A stretch of 64,000 nucleotides of DNA, from NCBI GenBank assembly GCA_024663395.1, contig JANFAH010000041.1:310001-374000 (forward strand), written 5' to 3'. The position numbers were made by a program, and so were the translations under genes. Source of the stretch: Pisolithus tinctorius (taxonomy: Eukaryota; Basidiomycota; Agaricomycetes; Boletales; Pisolithaceae). Of this stretch, positions 48,153-60,200 are shown piece after piece (the first letter of the stretch is position 1; every line of letters begins with the position of its first letter). The notes beneath the pieces were generated by a model. It did no database searches, was not told where the DNA came from, and was given only the letters and a program-made list of their open reading frames with translations.

Positions 48153-48551
48153 TGAAGCAACCAAAGATGAAGTCTTCTCAGCTATCACTTCAAACCAGAG
48201 AGTATTGGGAGTGGAACCCATTGATTGAGAAACAAGCTCAAAACGAACTAGATTGGAGAGAGTGACTATGACAAATGACAGGACTTATATACTGCCTTAC
48301 TTTTTGTACATATTGCCACAAGAGAATGTTCTGGAAAGAAGTAAACAAAAGAGAAAACTACACTATTGGTTGGATGCAAACATGTGTTAGTAATGAGGCA
48401 CAGCCTTACTAAGTATCATGTAAGCATGAAAGAGTAAACAAAAGGAAAAGTCCGAGATGACTAAGCATCCCTAAAGTGTAACCCTAACCAGAGGATGGAT
48501 ATATATGGGCAACTAGGAAGCACAGAAGTGAGAAGTCTTCTGGTCATTACA
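48153..48551 (-). repeat. Chromovirus LTR, downstream (3') copy
   Basis: Plus-strand ends are TGAAGCAACC and GTCATTACA. It has the same length as the upstream copy. Confidence 0.92.
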
Positions 48552-48567
48552 CTATCCCCTCCTAAGG
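48552..48567 (-). other. Polypurine tract of the chromovirus
   Basis: The minus strand reads AGGAGGGGATAG directly before the downstream LTR, the expected place for the plus-strand primer. Confidence 0.75.
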
Positions 48568-48690
48568 CTCGACTTCCAGGCGAGACCAAATAGAACGAAT
48601 GGTAGTAAACAGTTCTAGCACAGGTGTGAACAAGCTGTCAAAGCTTTCTGAGGAGAGGAGAGATAATTTATGGGGTGCCCCAGGGTGGGA

Positions 48691-49023
48691 TCAATAAAAA
48701 TCCTTGATCACCAACTGCGAATTCTTCAAGGCAGAGGCTGGCTCCCAAGTTTGATCTTCTTCAGGGTATCCCCTCCAATGCATGAGGAATTGAAGAGCTC
48801 CACATTTCAAACAGGAGTCAACAACATATTCAACCTCATATTCAACATCTCCTTCATCAGTAACCCTCTGCAGTCTGGGCCTGTTGACAGGCTGCCCATC
48901 AAGAGTGCCGAGATAGGGTTTGACCCATGAGACATTCACAACTGGGTGAATCCTCATGTTGCACAGCAACTTTAACTTAAGAGCATTCAGAAGTACCTCT
49001 AGAACTTCATACATATGGTCCAA
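48691..49023 (-). pseudogene. Chromodomain end of chromovirus integrase, out of frame
   Basis: The reading contains VEYEVEYVVDS and LMHWRGYPEEDQTWEPASAL, a chromodomain with its aromatic residues. In chromoviruses this module directs integration to methylated-histone chromatin. It is one frame away from the integrase because a TATG appears twice in tandem at the junction (around 49008-49016), a 4-bp duplication. Confidence 0.85.
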
Positions 49024-51709
49024 TCCACTTTTCAGAAAGTTTATGGCTCTGCCATTCTTTCAAGGACAGATGGTCTGTAGCTAGCCAGACCTGCGATCCA
49101 ATGGAGTAGGATGGAGCAGACAAGCAGTGTCTATCTGCTTGTTGCTTTTGCCAGGAATGTGCCTTGGCAAGGTTTGCTTTTATGTCCTCAAATACCTGGA
49201 ACCAGGATTTGGCAACTTCCTCTGCTGCTTCTACCTTCAAAGTTGTCAGTTTGATGCCCATCCTAGGTCTATAGGATTGAGTAACTTCAAAGGGGCACTT
49301 GCCAGTAGAAGAGGATGCAGAGTTGTTGTATGCAAACTGAGCCAAAGGTAGCCATTCCTCCCAATGAGCCTGTTGTTGGTTGGCGTACATCCATAAATAC
49401 TGTTGGATCTCGCAGTTCAACTGCTCTGTTTGTCTGTCCATCTGCAGGTGGAAAGCCATAGAAAGTTTTTTCTGTACTCCCAGCATTTTAAATAATTCCT
49501 TCATAAAAGAAGAGGCAAGCTGCAGGCCTCGGTCCAATATGATAGAATCCAGAAGTCCATGATGTTTCCAAACATGTGTCAGGTAAAGACGAGCTGTGCT
49601 AGCAGCTGTTTCTTCCACAGTGCAGGGAATGAACTCTGCTTCCTTAGAGAACCTATCAACAATGACTAGGACATGGGACTTCCCAGAAGATCCCTTAACT
49701 CCAAGGTCCATAAAGTCAGTCATTAACTCTCTCCAAGGCCTGTCAGGGACAGGTAAAGGTTTGAGTTCCCCTGCAGGCAGCCTATTTCCAGCCTTGCTGG
49801 CTTGGCATGTTTGACAATGCTTCATGTACTCTTCTACATCGGGTTTCAAGGTAGACCATGTAAACCAGCATGTGATCAACTCCTGAGTTCCTTTTATTCC
49901 ATGATGTCCCACTAGGGGAGAGTCATGTAGAGCATTAAGCAGCTTCTTTCTAAGTGCACCAGGCACCCAGATCTTTTCTCCATCATAATGAAGACCACCT
50001 TGGAGCTTGCATCCAGTGGGGACTCCTTCAGCTCTAGCAGACTCAATCCACAAATCTTCCATGAAGGGGTTTTCTAGTTTTACTGAGCAAACCTGACTTG
50101 GGTTTATAAATAGAGACTCTTCTGACTTTGCCCTTTCTTTTCCTCCTACAAAGTCCTCTCATCTCAACAGGGCATCTGGTCTTCCCATCATGACTCTGGG
50201 TTTGTGAACTAAAATACAGTTGAAATGACTTAAGTACTGTGCCCAATGTGCTTGGTGTGGCTGAAGCTTTTGTGCAGTCATAAACCATTTGAGGTTATGA
50301 TGGTCTGTCCAAATCTCAAACTGGTACAGGGTTGCCTCAAGGTAATGATGCCATTGCTCTAATGCATGGATAATGGCCAGCATTTCTTTGTCATGAACTG
50401 TATAATTAAGTTCAGCCCCAGATAGAGAGTGACTGGAGTAGGCAATGGGTCTCCAGAGACCATCATCACACTCTACCAAGAGCACTGCTCTGGTGGCATA
50501 GTCTGAAGCATCCGTTTCTAGCTGGAACTTCTGATCCTGGTCAGGGAACATAAGGATAGGTGCAGTAGTGAAGGCTTCTTTTAGCATGTCAAACACCATT
50601 TGACATTTGTCATCCCATATAAATGGAAGGTCCTTCTTTGTGAGGTTGTTCAGGGGTTTTGCAATCTGTGTGAAGTCCTTAATGAAGCATCAGTAAAAGT
50701 TTGCCAGGCCGAGAAAGCCATGAACTCCATGAATGTTGGTAGGTATGGGCCAATCTTGCACAGCAGAGATTTTGGTAGGGTCCATATGTACTCCATTAAT
50801 GCCAATGATCATTCCCAAAAAGTCTACCTCTTGTTGTCTGAAGATGCACTTCTGTGGTTTGACAAACAAGTCATTTATCTTCAACCTTCTAAGCACTTCC
50901 AGCATGATCTTGTCGTGCTCCTCCTGATTGTCTGTTTTCGTAAATATCATTAGGTCATTGATGTAGATGACAAGCACATCTTCCATATCACCAAAGATAT
51001 TGTTCATCATGTTCTGGAACATGGTGGGCAAGTTACAAAGCCCAAAGAACATGACCAGAGGCTTGAAAGCACTGTGATGGCATATGAAAGCAGCTTTCCA
51101 CTCATCACCTTCTTTGATCCTAACATTGTTGTAACCCCAGCAAAGATCCATCTTTGTGAAGAGTTTGCAACCTTTCAACTTGTCTACAAGCTGAGATATT
51201 AAAGGGAGAGGATATGAGTTTTTGACAGTATGCTCATTTAAATATCAATAGTCCTGGACCATATGCTTTTTGCCATCCTTTTTAGGGACAAAGAACACCA
51301 GAGAGGTTTGCAGTGATTTACTGGGCCAGATATAACCCTTCTTGAGCTGACCATCTATGAAGTCACTGACTTCTTTTTGCTCATCAGGGGAGAGAGGGAT
51401 CAACCTTCCCTTCTTTGGCACAAATGACTCCTTTAGTTCTATAGCATGGTCCCAAGGTTTCCTAAGTGGCATGTGCTCAGATTCCTTTTCAGAGAAGACC
51501 AATAAATATCCATGATATGCCTTCGGAACAAGTTCCTCAGGGGTTTTGTCTGTTTTTGGTTTGTCCATTCCTAGATTACAAATCCAGGTTACATAAGAGT
51601 CCATGGCTTCTCTCTCAAGTTTCTCGACCTTGTGTATGAATGAGGATTCAGGGGCTAACTGTTGGCATCTAGCCAGGCATCTTCCCATTTTGACTTCACT
51701 GGTTTCCAA
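49007..51709 (-). pseudogene. Chromovirus pol: RT, RNase H, integrase, broken by three TGA codons
   Basis: One frame throughout. RT (51709-50690) has FVPKKDGKKHMVQDY, TKMDLCWGYNN, GLCNLPTMFQNMM and the catalytic box YIND at about 50954-50965, where YIDD is expected. RNase H (50599-50159) has LETDASDYATRAVLL, EKMLAI-type and WTDHHNLKWF segments. Integrase (50062-49007) has the HHGIKGTQELI zinc module with CQTCQ, DFMDLG, ILDRGLQL and TEQLNCEIQQYL (D, D, E; the middle motif reads DRG for DRG/DNG). TGA codons at 51245-51247, 50690-50692 and 50159-50161 sit where Arg is expected (CGA to TGA). Confidence 0.88.
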
Positions 51710-52032
51710 TCTATCAGCAGGTTGTGCTGATGTAACCAGGTATGTCCCAGGATCATGGTACTACCTCCTAGATCAGTTATCTCAGCAAGAAGTTCCTTGT
51801 GATGATCAAGGTATGAGACTCGAAGGTGAGCCTGGTGCGTAATCCTTCCAGCGGAATTAGGTGACCCATCAACATTAAATATGTCCACTGCCCTTGGCAG
51901 TGCTATCTTTGGAATCTGGTTCCTTTTAACAAAGTTGTTATCTATAAATACTCCAGTAGTGCCACTATCAAGCAGCACATTCACCTTGAATGCCAAACCA
52001 GCATTCGTCCACAAGACCAAAGGGACCTCCAC
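51655..52032 (-). CDS. Chromovirus aspartic protease region
   Basis: It contains VNVLLDSGTTGVFIDNNF, the DSG active-site loop of retroelement proteases, followed by MILGHTWLHQHN, the ILG motif. The frame differs from pol and overlaps its start, so either a frameshift is used in expression or an indel has occurred. The 420-bp stretch to gag is A/T-rich linker. Confidence 0.8.
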   Translation of the reverse strand: MEVPLVLWTNAGLAFKVNVLLDSGTTGVFIDNNFVKRNQIPKIALPRAVDIFNVDGSPNSAGRITHQAHLRVSYLDHHKELLAEITDLGGSTMILGHTWLHQHNLLIDWKPVKSKWEDAWLDANS

Positions 52033-52452
52033 AGAATCCTTTAGGTTCAGTGTGTGTCGGGCTTCAGACCATACAGAGGTCTTTGCACTACTACCTTCCA
52101 GATCTGGGAGATCAAAAGAGACATTTTTTTTGTTTTTTATTGCAAGTGGAATTAAGCAGGCTTGGTTTTACATCTGGCCCCAAGCCCTTTTGGGACTCCA
52201 CTTCAGATGATGTAAAAGTAAGAGAAGAGGAAACAGATTCTGAACCATTAAATAACTCCTGTGGTTCTTCAATGTTAAGAAAAGAGAAATGATTGAAAGA
52301 AACTACTGGTACACTATTTTTTATTTTTTTATTTTTGACTTTTGTATTTTCTTTTGTATTTTTAAGTTCATAAGTAGAACAAAAACTGTAAAAAGAAGAA
52401 GAAGAAGAAATAGGAACAAATGTCCATATGCTAGAGTCTGCAGGACCCAATT

Positions 52453-53448
52453 TCACTGCAGCTCTGATTCTTTTAACTGGTTGATGTGAGCAATGATCTG
52501 CTTGAAGCTCATCCCCTCCATTGCTTGTAGGCAGGGGTCAGGTCCAGTGTCAGTATTTACAGCCCTGATGGGGCATCCTTGTGGTTGTGCCTGTTTAGGG
52601 CACTCGCTCCAGTAATGACCTTTGAGGCTGCATCTGAAACAGGTAATATGGGACTTGTCCTTAGGGGGTTCCTTCCCCTTTCCTTGCCATTGGGTGGCAC
52701 CTATATCCATGGGGGCACTGGCCCTGGGTTGCATTCCTGTGGCAGTGAAGCCACGAGGGTGATTTTGAGGCCATACCCTCGAAGAGGAGGCCATCATGTA
52801 TTGGTGGTTTTCAAAATTTCCAGCCACCAACTGGAGCTCCGTTATGTACTCTTTGTACATATCCTTTCTCTTCCCCAAATGATGCATGAGGTGGAGCACC
52901 TCAGGGTTTATGGCCTGTTCTAGGCACAGGATAGCCAAGTCATCAGAAGCACTTGCCATGAGCTTCCAACTATCAAATTCCACCGAGAAGGCATCCATTT
53001 GAGACTGTCCTTGCCTTGCCTTTTGCATTTTCTTCTGGGCCCAATCCCCATTGTTCATGGGCCAGAATCTGGAGTTGAGGTCAGCCACCACCTCATCAAT
53101 CATTGGCCAGTTTGCATTTGCCAAGTGGAAGTCCAACTTGGCCCAGGCATAGCTGCCAGTGATCAGACCAGTCATCCATGTCCAGAATGCCATGCAGTCC
53201 TGGCTTGTATAGCAGTGGATGGCCACTTTGCAGTAGGCCCTCATTTTGATGACCCACTCTTCATATTTGGCCATGGAACTGTTGAAAGTTCTGGGCTCAG
53301 TGACACCCCTCTTTGTGGGGTCAAAATTAGATGTTTGTGCTGCAGCTGGCACAGGCATGTACTGCTGCATGGCCTGAGCCATTGCTGCCACCATAGCTTG
53401 TACCATGGCATAATCAATGGGAGGTGGCTGGGGTTGGTTGGGGTTCAT
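52453..53448 (-). CDS. Chromovirus Gag with CCHC zinc knuckle
   Basis: A 331-aa intact frame. It has a Pro/Gln-rich N-terminus, then the capsid-like helical region with a retrotransposon Gag core (TWMTGLITGSYAWAKLDFH, FSVEFDSWKLMA), and near residue 275 a zinc knuckle CFRCSLKGHYWSEC (CX2CX4HX4C) that binds RNA. It is the only uninterrupted long protein left in this element. Confidence 0.87.
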   Translation of the reverse strand: MNPNQPQPPPIDYAMVQAMVAAMAQAMQQYMPVPAAAQTSNFDPTKRGVTEPRTFNSSMAKYEEWVIKMRAYCKVAIHCYTSQDCMAFWTWMTGLITGSYAWAKLDFHLANANWPMIDEVVADLNSRFWPMNNGDWAQKKMQKARQGQSQMDAFSVEFDSWKLMASASDDLAILCLEQAINPEVLHLMHHLGKRKDMYKEYITELQLVAGNFENHQYMMASSSRVWPQNHPRGFTATGMQPRASAPMDIGATQWQGKGKEPPKDKSHITCFRCSLKGHYWSECPKQAQPQGCPIRAVNTDTGPDPCLQAMEGMSFKQIIAHINQLKESELQ

Positions 53449-54204
53449 TTCTGCTTGTCAGTGGGACTGGTTTATGGAGGGGGTGGCAGATGGAATGGCA
53501 GTTCCAAAGGTTGTAGGGTTGGTTGAAGATGAACCCAAGTTCGTTCAGGTCAGGAGAGGGCAAAGGGTAAGTGAGCTCCAGAGTTACTTCATGGAAGAGC
53601 TCGAGAGGTGGAAGAGGAAGCAGGGTGAGCAGGGAAAGTGAGTGCAAGAGATGTGGAGTAGAGAGTTCCCTTTTATAAGGGAGGAATCTAAGAGGGAGAC
53701 AAAGCTCAACCTCTTCCTTCTTAATGGCGGGAATGGTGGTAAAAGTAAAGTAGGTGTACTACTCACTGATGGTGTTCAGGACCACTAAACATGTAGTCCA
53801 TTCGCTGTCACACACCTGATCAATCTCCTAGAAATAGGGAGAGACCAGCCTGGCACACTATGTGAACTACAGTGGGTATGAGAACGTCAACTACAGGTTT
53901 ACCTCTGCTGCCATGCAGGAACTACAACTAAGTATGGCTCAGCTGCTCTGGACCTTGTGGGCCCTCTTGATCAAGCGTCGCCCTTCGTACACCAAGCTTG
54001 ACCTCAGGATGGTGTATATATGTAGAACTAAAAAACTCCCTAAGACATTTGCCCAGCTGGCTCTGTTGCTTGGGCACTCTTGGTCACACTGATGGAAGCG
54101 AAAAGAATCTATGGGTGGAACTGCCCTCTACAAGTATTGTACTGCCATTGACCCTTGGTGCCAGGTATGAAGGGATAGGGGAGAAGTTATAAATCTAGTT
54201 CAAG

Positions 54205-54603
54205 TGAAGCAACCAAAGACAAAGTCTTCTCAGCTATCACTTCAAACCAGAGAGTATTGGGAGTGGAACCCATTGATTGAGAAACAAGCTCAAAATGAAC
54301 TAGATTGGAGAGAGTGACTATGACAAACAACAGGACTTATATACTGCCTTACTGTTTGTATGTACTGCCATGAGAGAATGTTCTGGAAAGAAGTAAACAA
54401 AAGAGAAAACTATGCTATTGGTCAGATGTGAACATGTGTTAGTAATGAGGCACAGCCTTACTAAGTATCATGTAAGCGTGAAAGAGTAAACAAAAGGAAA
54501 AGTCCGAGATGACTAAGCATCCCTAAAGTGTAACCCTAACCAGAGGATGGATATATACAGGCAACTAGGAAGTGCAGAAGTGAGAAGTCTACTGGTTGTT
54601 ACA
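54205..54603 (-). repeat. Chromovirus LTR, upstream (5') copy
   Basis: Plus-strand ends are TGAAGCAACC and GTTGTTACA; 399 bp. The internal sequence next to it (minus strand CTTGAACTAG) is not a classical TGG primer-binding site, so the primer is not identified. Confidence 0.92.
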
Positions 54604-54840
54604 TAAATTGTTGACCAGTGTTGGAGCACTGCCGACATTTTGGGATCATTCATGGCAGACCACTCAGTCAACTGCCACATGGCTTGGCAACCAGCATTGT
54701 ACAAAGGAGGGTGCATAATTGAAAGTGTAGCAGAGAGAATTGCCAATGGTGTTCAGATGGCATGGATCCATTGCCAAGCAGCTGGAGCCACAAGGTCAGC
54801 AGATATGGAAGGCTGGTGTGCCAGTGTCTACAACATTAGC
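54604..54840 (-). pseudogene. TET/JBP-like dioxygenase, part upstream of the chromovirus
   Basis: The minus-strand frame reads ADLVAPAAWQWIHAI, a TGA (Arg expected), TPLAILSATLSIMHPPLY and SAVLQHWSTI. Then it meets the LTR. Joined past the element, with one target copy removed, it runs directly into YTNISMIANWSAPLHHD at 48152. The segment order matches the helical part that precedes the HxD motif in fungal TET/JBP proteins. Confidence 0.68.
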
Positions 54841-57217
54841 AATGAGTATTTTCAGATAAAGCATGAGGATGACTCTCACAGCATGACCAAGTTGATGCTG
54901 GGCCGGTGAAAGCTCTAAGCAGCCTGCCAGCAAATGTTGATCCACCAGAAAGTAATCAGGTGATGTTTGCCAGGAACCATCAGATATGCTTCAAGTCAAC
55001 ATATTGTAAAGTGGGGGAATAGCTCCCACCATCTGGTCCTTGGTAGGGTTGTGAACTGAGGACAGCAGGATACATCACAATGCCTACCTGCATTGATTGG
55101 GACATTGCACTGGGTAGATACCACAAAGCAATTGCATCCCCATCACCCAGAATGATTGCAGGAACATCCAAATACCCACTCAGATATGGTGGGTGAGCAG
55201 AAAGGATGTGGGCCTTGTGGTTCAAATTGAAACCTGTTTCTCAAGGCAATAGGCTTTCTGACAGCCTGATTAATTCAATGCTGCAGGGAACTGCAATAAA
55301 TGTTAGCAGGATGTGCAGCAGCATGATTAAAATGGCATACAGGGATTACCATAGGCCTGGGCCAGTGTTGCCACCATTTGATTGAGCGCAATACATGTCT
55401 GGACCTTGAGGTCGAGAGGTTGTGGTGGGACAGCAGCAGTGCAAGGATGTGTCTCATGGAGAACTTGGTGGCACATGTACTCTGCAAGCTGGTCAGAAAG
55501 TAGATAGTTGGATGGGAATGTGCCGGTACCAGACATTTCTAATGCAATCAGGTTGGGGAAGTTCAGGGAATCCACCAGCAACAAGTGGGATATTGTCCAG
55601 AGATGCGAGCAACACATGCAGCATGGATCCCTCCAGCTGCGGCAATTGTGCGGCCAATATTGTCAGCAATGGTAGTTACTAATGTGGCAACATTGAACTA
55701 AATGCGGCATGGAAGCTCTCTGCAGCAATGTGGCCATAGCCTCATCAGCATTTTGGAATGCAGCCCAGCTGGAACACAACCTTGAACAGCTCTGAATGCT
55801 GCTGAAGTATACATTACAAAACATATTATCCCCTTCCACATGTTCCAATGGTGGTTTGCACATTTCTGATACTGCTGGCAACATGAATCAAGGTCTGGAT
55901 TACCAGCCTGTTTTGCTAGCAGCATCATTGAATGGGCAGTTGTGGAGCACTGTACTGGAGATGGTTCAATAGCACTGGCACATCAGGGATATCTGACTGT
56001 GAACCTGGTGGCTGGATGGCTTTATAGACTGCCAGCCCAAGAATGATGTTGACATAATTGGGGCCACAGGAAGAAGAGTACACAGAAGACCCAGTGATCA
56101 TGGGAATGCCCCTATAAATTTACTGGCATTGATTCTGATACAGTAAAGCTGCCAGCCTCAAAGGAAACTCATTATATATGGTAAATAATATGTACAGCAG
56201 CTGTATGTTCATTCCTGCACCTTCAACACCAACTCCACCCATGCAACCTGTAACGCAAGTTTAGATCAGGTAATGGCTTCCAGTGAGGACATCCACTCCT
56301 GTGAGTGTAAGATTAACTTGGAAAGATATGATAACTCCTGATCGATATCCTTCAAGCCTTCTGTACACATCACATGTAGTGCAGTGCATTCAGCAGTGGG
56401 GGATGGATGTGAATTAACAAGCAGTGGTAGCGAAATGCTGCCATTCTGATACCATGGGTGAGTTGGAAACGAGCAAAGGTGTGCTGCCACTTACCAATAC
56501 TCCTGTGAAAAATTCCGCAGCTTCCCCAATGATGTCCCTCAGCGGTCTCCTCTCATATCCCAATTCCACTGTGCTGCTGTCATTCTGCCACCATGCATGG
56601 GCCATGGTAGTGGCCAGTTTGACACAGCACTCCTTAATCCTTGTCATGCAGGGATTCAAGCATTTGATGAAAGCTAAAATGTCACAGGGACTCCATTTGC
56701 CATCATTCAGGTACATTAACAGCCTGTCAGCTGTGAGTGGCATGGTCAGGGTGATGGGATGGCAAGATGCCATGCCCATCAGCCACTCCATTGTACCCTG
56801 TACTACAATCAACCATTGCACCACCACAGGAACTGTTGCTTACCACTTCTGCCAGGAAATGTTGATACCAACTAGTGTGCCGGTATTCAGACCAATCCAG
56901 CTTCTTCATGGCAGCGACAAGGCAACAAAACCTCATTCCCATGTACTGTACAGCCATGGAGAGTTTGGCCATGGTGAACATTGACAACATGACTTACCAG
57001 CATGAAAGATGAGATGTCATAGTATATAAGCATTGGCCAACTCTCCCACAGCTTTGCATGGTGGCATGCATCTGCCATTAAGGCAGTACTCATTAGCAAA
57101 TGCTTACCTCACATTCAACTACACCAACCAATATACAATCAATAACCCTGGCATCATTTGGGAGATCTCAAGAATGATGTCATTGCAGATAGCTAGTGGT
57201 CTCTAGATGGAAATGGT
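54841..57217 (-). other. Degenerate interior between KDZ transposase and TET/JBP-like gene
   Basis: CpG-poor DNA with short broken minus-strand frames, for example 56414-56827 (LRDIIGEAAEFFTGVLVSG) and 55327-55617 (LNFPNLIALEMSGTG). These may be the N-terminal part of the TET/JBP-like protein or another element gene. No domain is recognised. Confidence 0.45.
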
Positions 57218-60200
57218 TCACAGAAGACATGCTAATCTGCCATACATCTGGCATTGCCATGCAGCATAGCATGCTGGCCTGGCCTGTCCCTGTGCCAATG
57301 CAGCAGCCTTTCTGCTGGTCCAAAATCTTACCTTGTTTTCAAAGAAGTCTTTAGTCCACTCCTGCTCGCATTTCAACAGCTGAACCTCCTCCTTCCATCT
57401 GTCCTGCAGCACTCTCATCCAGAGCCAATTGACCCTGTAAACTAGAGAAAATGATAAGTACATCTCAGATGCTGCTGCCATGTGATTGCTCCTCTCACAT
57501 TCTGACATCCAATCATTAGTGGCCATGTCCCTTGGTACATCCATGGTCCAGATCCAAGGTAGGGTATCGTCTCTGTGACCTCTGGCATTTGGGTCAGATA
57601 CTGCCACACCGATAGTTAGGTTGGAGTCATTCAATTCTTTGTATTGCTCCAGGATATCTGGCCTGGCCCCTAACCTGCCCAATTGAATGCGGCACCAGTG
57701 GTACACAGCAGCATGACATTGCATGGCTGCTTCAGCATTGGTGACCCTTCCCCAGGCATGCATGGCCATGTGGTAATTACTTCCATGGCAAATGTCAGTT
57801 TGAAAGATGACTGCCTTCTCTGCAAGCACAAGCTGCAGTTCATGAAGACAATCATTGGCCTGTCCTTGCTGCAGTTGCAGCTCCATTAGTGTCACATACC
57901 CCAGGCCAGATCATTCAAAATGATCTTTGCCAACATTGGATGGCAGCAGCAATGCAATGGTTTCTGGATCATGCGGGTGAGATGACTGGCACAGCTCGGC
58001 ATCCTTGAATCTGTCCCCAAATAGTTTTTTGGCAGTGTCAAAAATGCCATGTATATGGGACTGGAGATGATCATGGTGACATGCAATGGTGAGATTTTGA
58101 GCTTCCATTGCTCTTGAGGTGATGTGCCAGCATGCCACTGCAAGCTGGATTTGTGCTTCCTCTATCTTCAATGCCTTTGCAATCCAGGTCACCATACCCT
58201 GCGAATGCCCTGGCTGGGGGATGGCCAGTAAATCTATCTCAATTGCCTTTGCAGAGGGAGCTTCAATACCACTCAGCACCAATCCTGTCCAGGATAACCT
58301 TCAATACCTACCTTTCTGCAGCCTGACCTCATATATATCCATGGCCTGCAGCCTTGACAGCCTGTTGTCCAATGCCACTGCTGCCTCTTCCCCCCATGAT
58401 TGGCTGATTGCCAGTGGGATATTACCATTCAAATCAGCAAACCTGCCTTCAACCACTTAATAAGATTCCTCAGCAACCTTGAGTTTCCACTTGAGTCTCA
58501 TTGCTGTAGCTGGTTAGCCATGCAACCATGTCTGATACAAGCACTAGACTTATGCATTCTGACCATTTTCAGGAAACTGCTATCATTCATTTGGAAATCA
58601 AGTACCTCCTGCCAATGGGGAGTAGCCATGCCTCTAGCAGATGGGGAAATGATATTCAGGGAGGACCACAAGGTTTCCATGATCTCCCCATCCACCCGGC
58701 CAGCACCCACAATGAAATTGGGAGCATATCATGCAAAGCATTCTGTGTGGTGGCCATGAACATGCCACAACCCAATGCCAGGGCAGATCTGCCTGCCATC
58801 TGGCATGGATATATAGGCATTGGCATGTAGCCGTTGTTCTAAACCTTTGCTATACTGGCAGTTAATATCATAGAAATGTATCACTTGCTGGCCAGGGACT
58901 GTACCATGCCTGATGGCATGCACAAGTGCATAGTCCATGTTAACCTGCCTGTGATGTCAATGTCAATATTGTCATACATTGTTACAAGGTTATTCATACT
59001 GTTCGCCCTTCTGGAAGTTGACCATTGCATGTGGCACAAAACAGCCATGCCACACACAGGCACATCCACCTATTCAGATGCAAGCTGCTGCCGGTTGGCA
59101 TTTGCTTGATTAACTGCATGATGATTGCTGCAATCCAAGATCTTGTAGTGTGATCAGTCCATCAGGTAATACATTCCTGCACATCACCCACCTCAACCAC
59201 ATTTTTAGTGCTGCTCAAATATTCCTTGTATGGCTGTGATGTGACCATGTACCCCTTTCCATCCATCAACCAAGCTTCACTGCCAGCATCCTTTGGATGC
59301 ATATGCTCTGCCTTGAAATTCCCATCCATGACCAAGCATCTTGCCAGTGTCCAACTGGATTACACAGTGTATAAATGGCTAGTGGTGTTCATGGTATCAC
59401 TCACTGGGAATAATACATTGCATCTTCCAGAATGTTGATGCTGGGTTGGGGACATGCCGGACAGAATAACACTAATTCCCTGGGGCCAGCATCTTCTGTG
59501 CTCATGTGGGATCCCTGCCATTTCAGTAGTTTCAGGAGCCACCACATCCTAGCAACTCTCAGCAGTTCCCTGTACCTATCCTATCATCCAGCTAAGAGTT
59601 GTGTTGCAGTGATACAATTCAAAAAATAGGACCCACTGGCACCAGATGAGGAAAGGCATTGGAGGTTATGCAGCAAAGTTTGCTGTAGAAATTCATCACT
59701 GAGGTACCACATTCCACATTGTCCTGAACGAAGTCATCAAGTACTTGGAAGGTAAATGCAGTCCTTGTGGCCTTTGTGGTAGCAGGAAACATCCCAGCCT
59801 GCATCAGCTGTATGTGTGAATCATCTGCCCCAGGGCATCTACAATACTGCACATTGCAGTAGTGTATTCCATTGGTGTGCACAACAATTAGACAGCTTCA
59901 GTTCTTTGGGGCCTGCAGATTTGGTGGACAACCATCTTGATCCACATCCTCCCAATCACCTTCTTCCTCAGTTGTGACTTCATCGTTTGAACAACCACTG
60001 GCTGGGCAGTGCTTCCCACCATGCCCAACATGCAGTACCAAACTGGCCTGCATGGTAAATACAGGAACAACCCTCATGATTCAGCTGCTTACCAGCTGCA
60101 GGGATGATTCCTCAAAGAATGTTCCATTCCATTGTTCCACCCTGTGGAATGGCCAGTGCTTGTGTTCTGCCCAGCAACACATGGTGCAGAAGACCAGCCA

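Larger units (their letters stand above)
48153..54603 (-). mobile_element. Complete Ty3-type retrotransposon with chromodomain (chromovirus)
   Basis: A 6451-bp element read right to left. Two 399-bp LTRs (54205-54603 upstream, 48153-48551 downstream) enclose gag, protease, RT, RNase H, integrase and chromodomain in the Ty3 order. Target copies are TAAAC (48148-48152) and TAAAT (54604-54608), one mismatch. It is inserted in the coding sequence of the TET/JBP-like gene. The LTRs differ at about 25 of 399 positions. Pol is a single frame interrupted only by TGA codons, so the copy is old and inactive but structurally whole. Confidence 0.92.
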
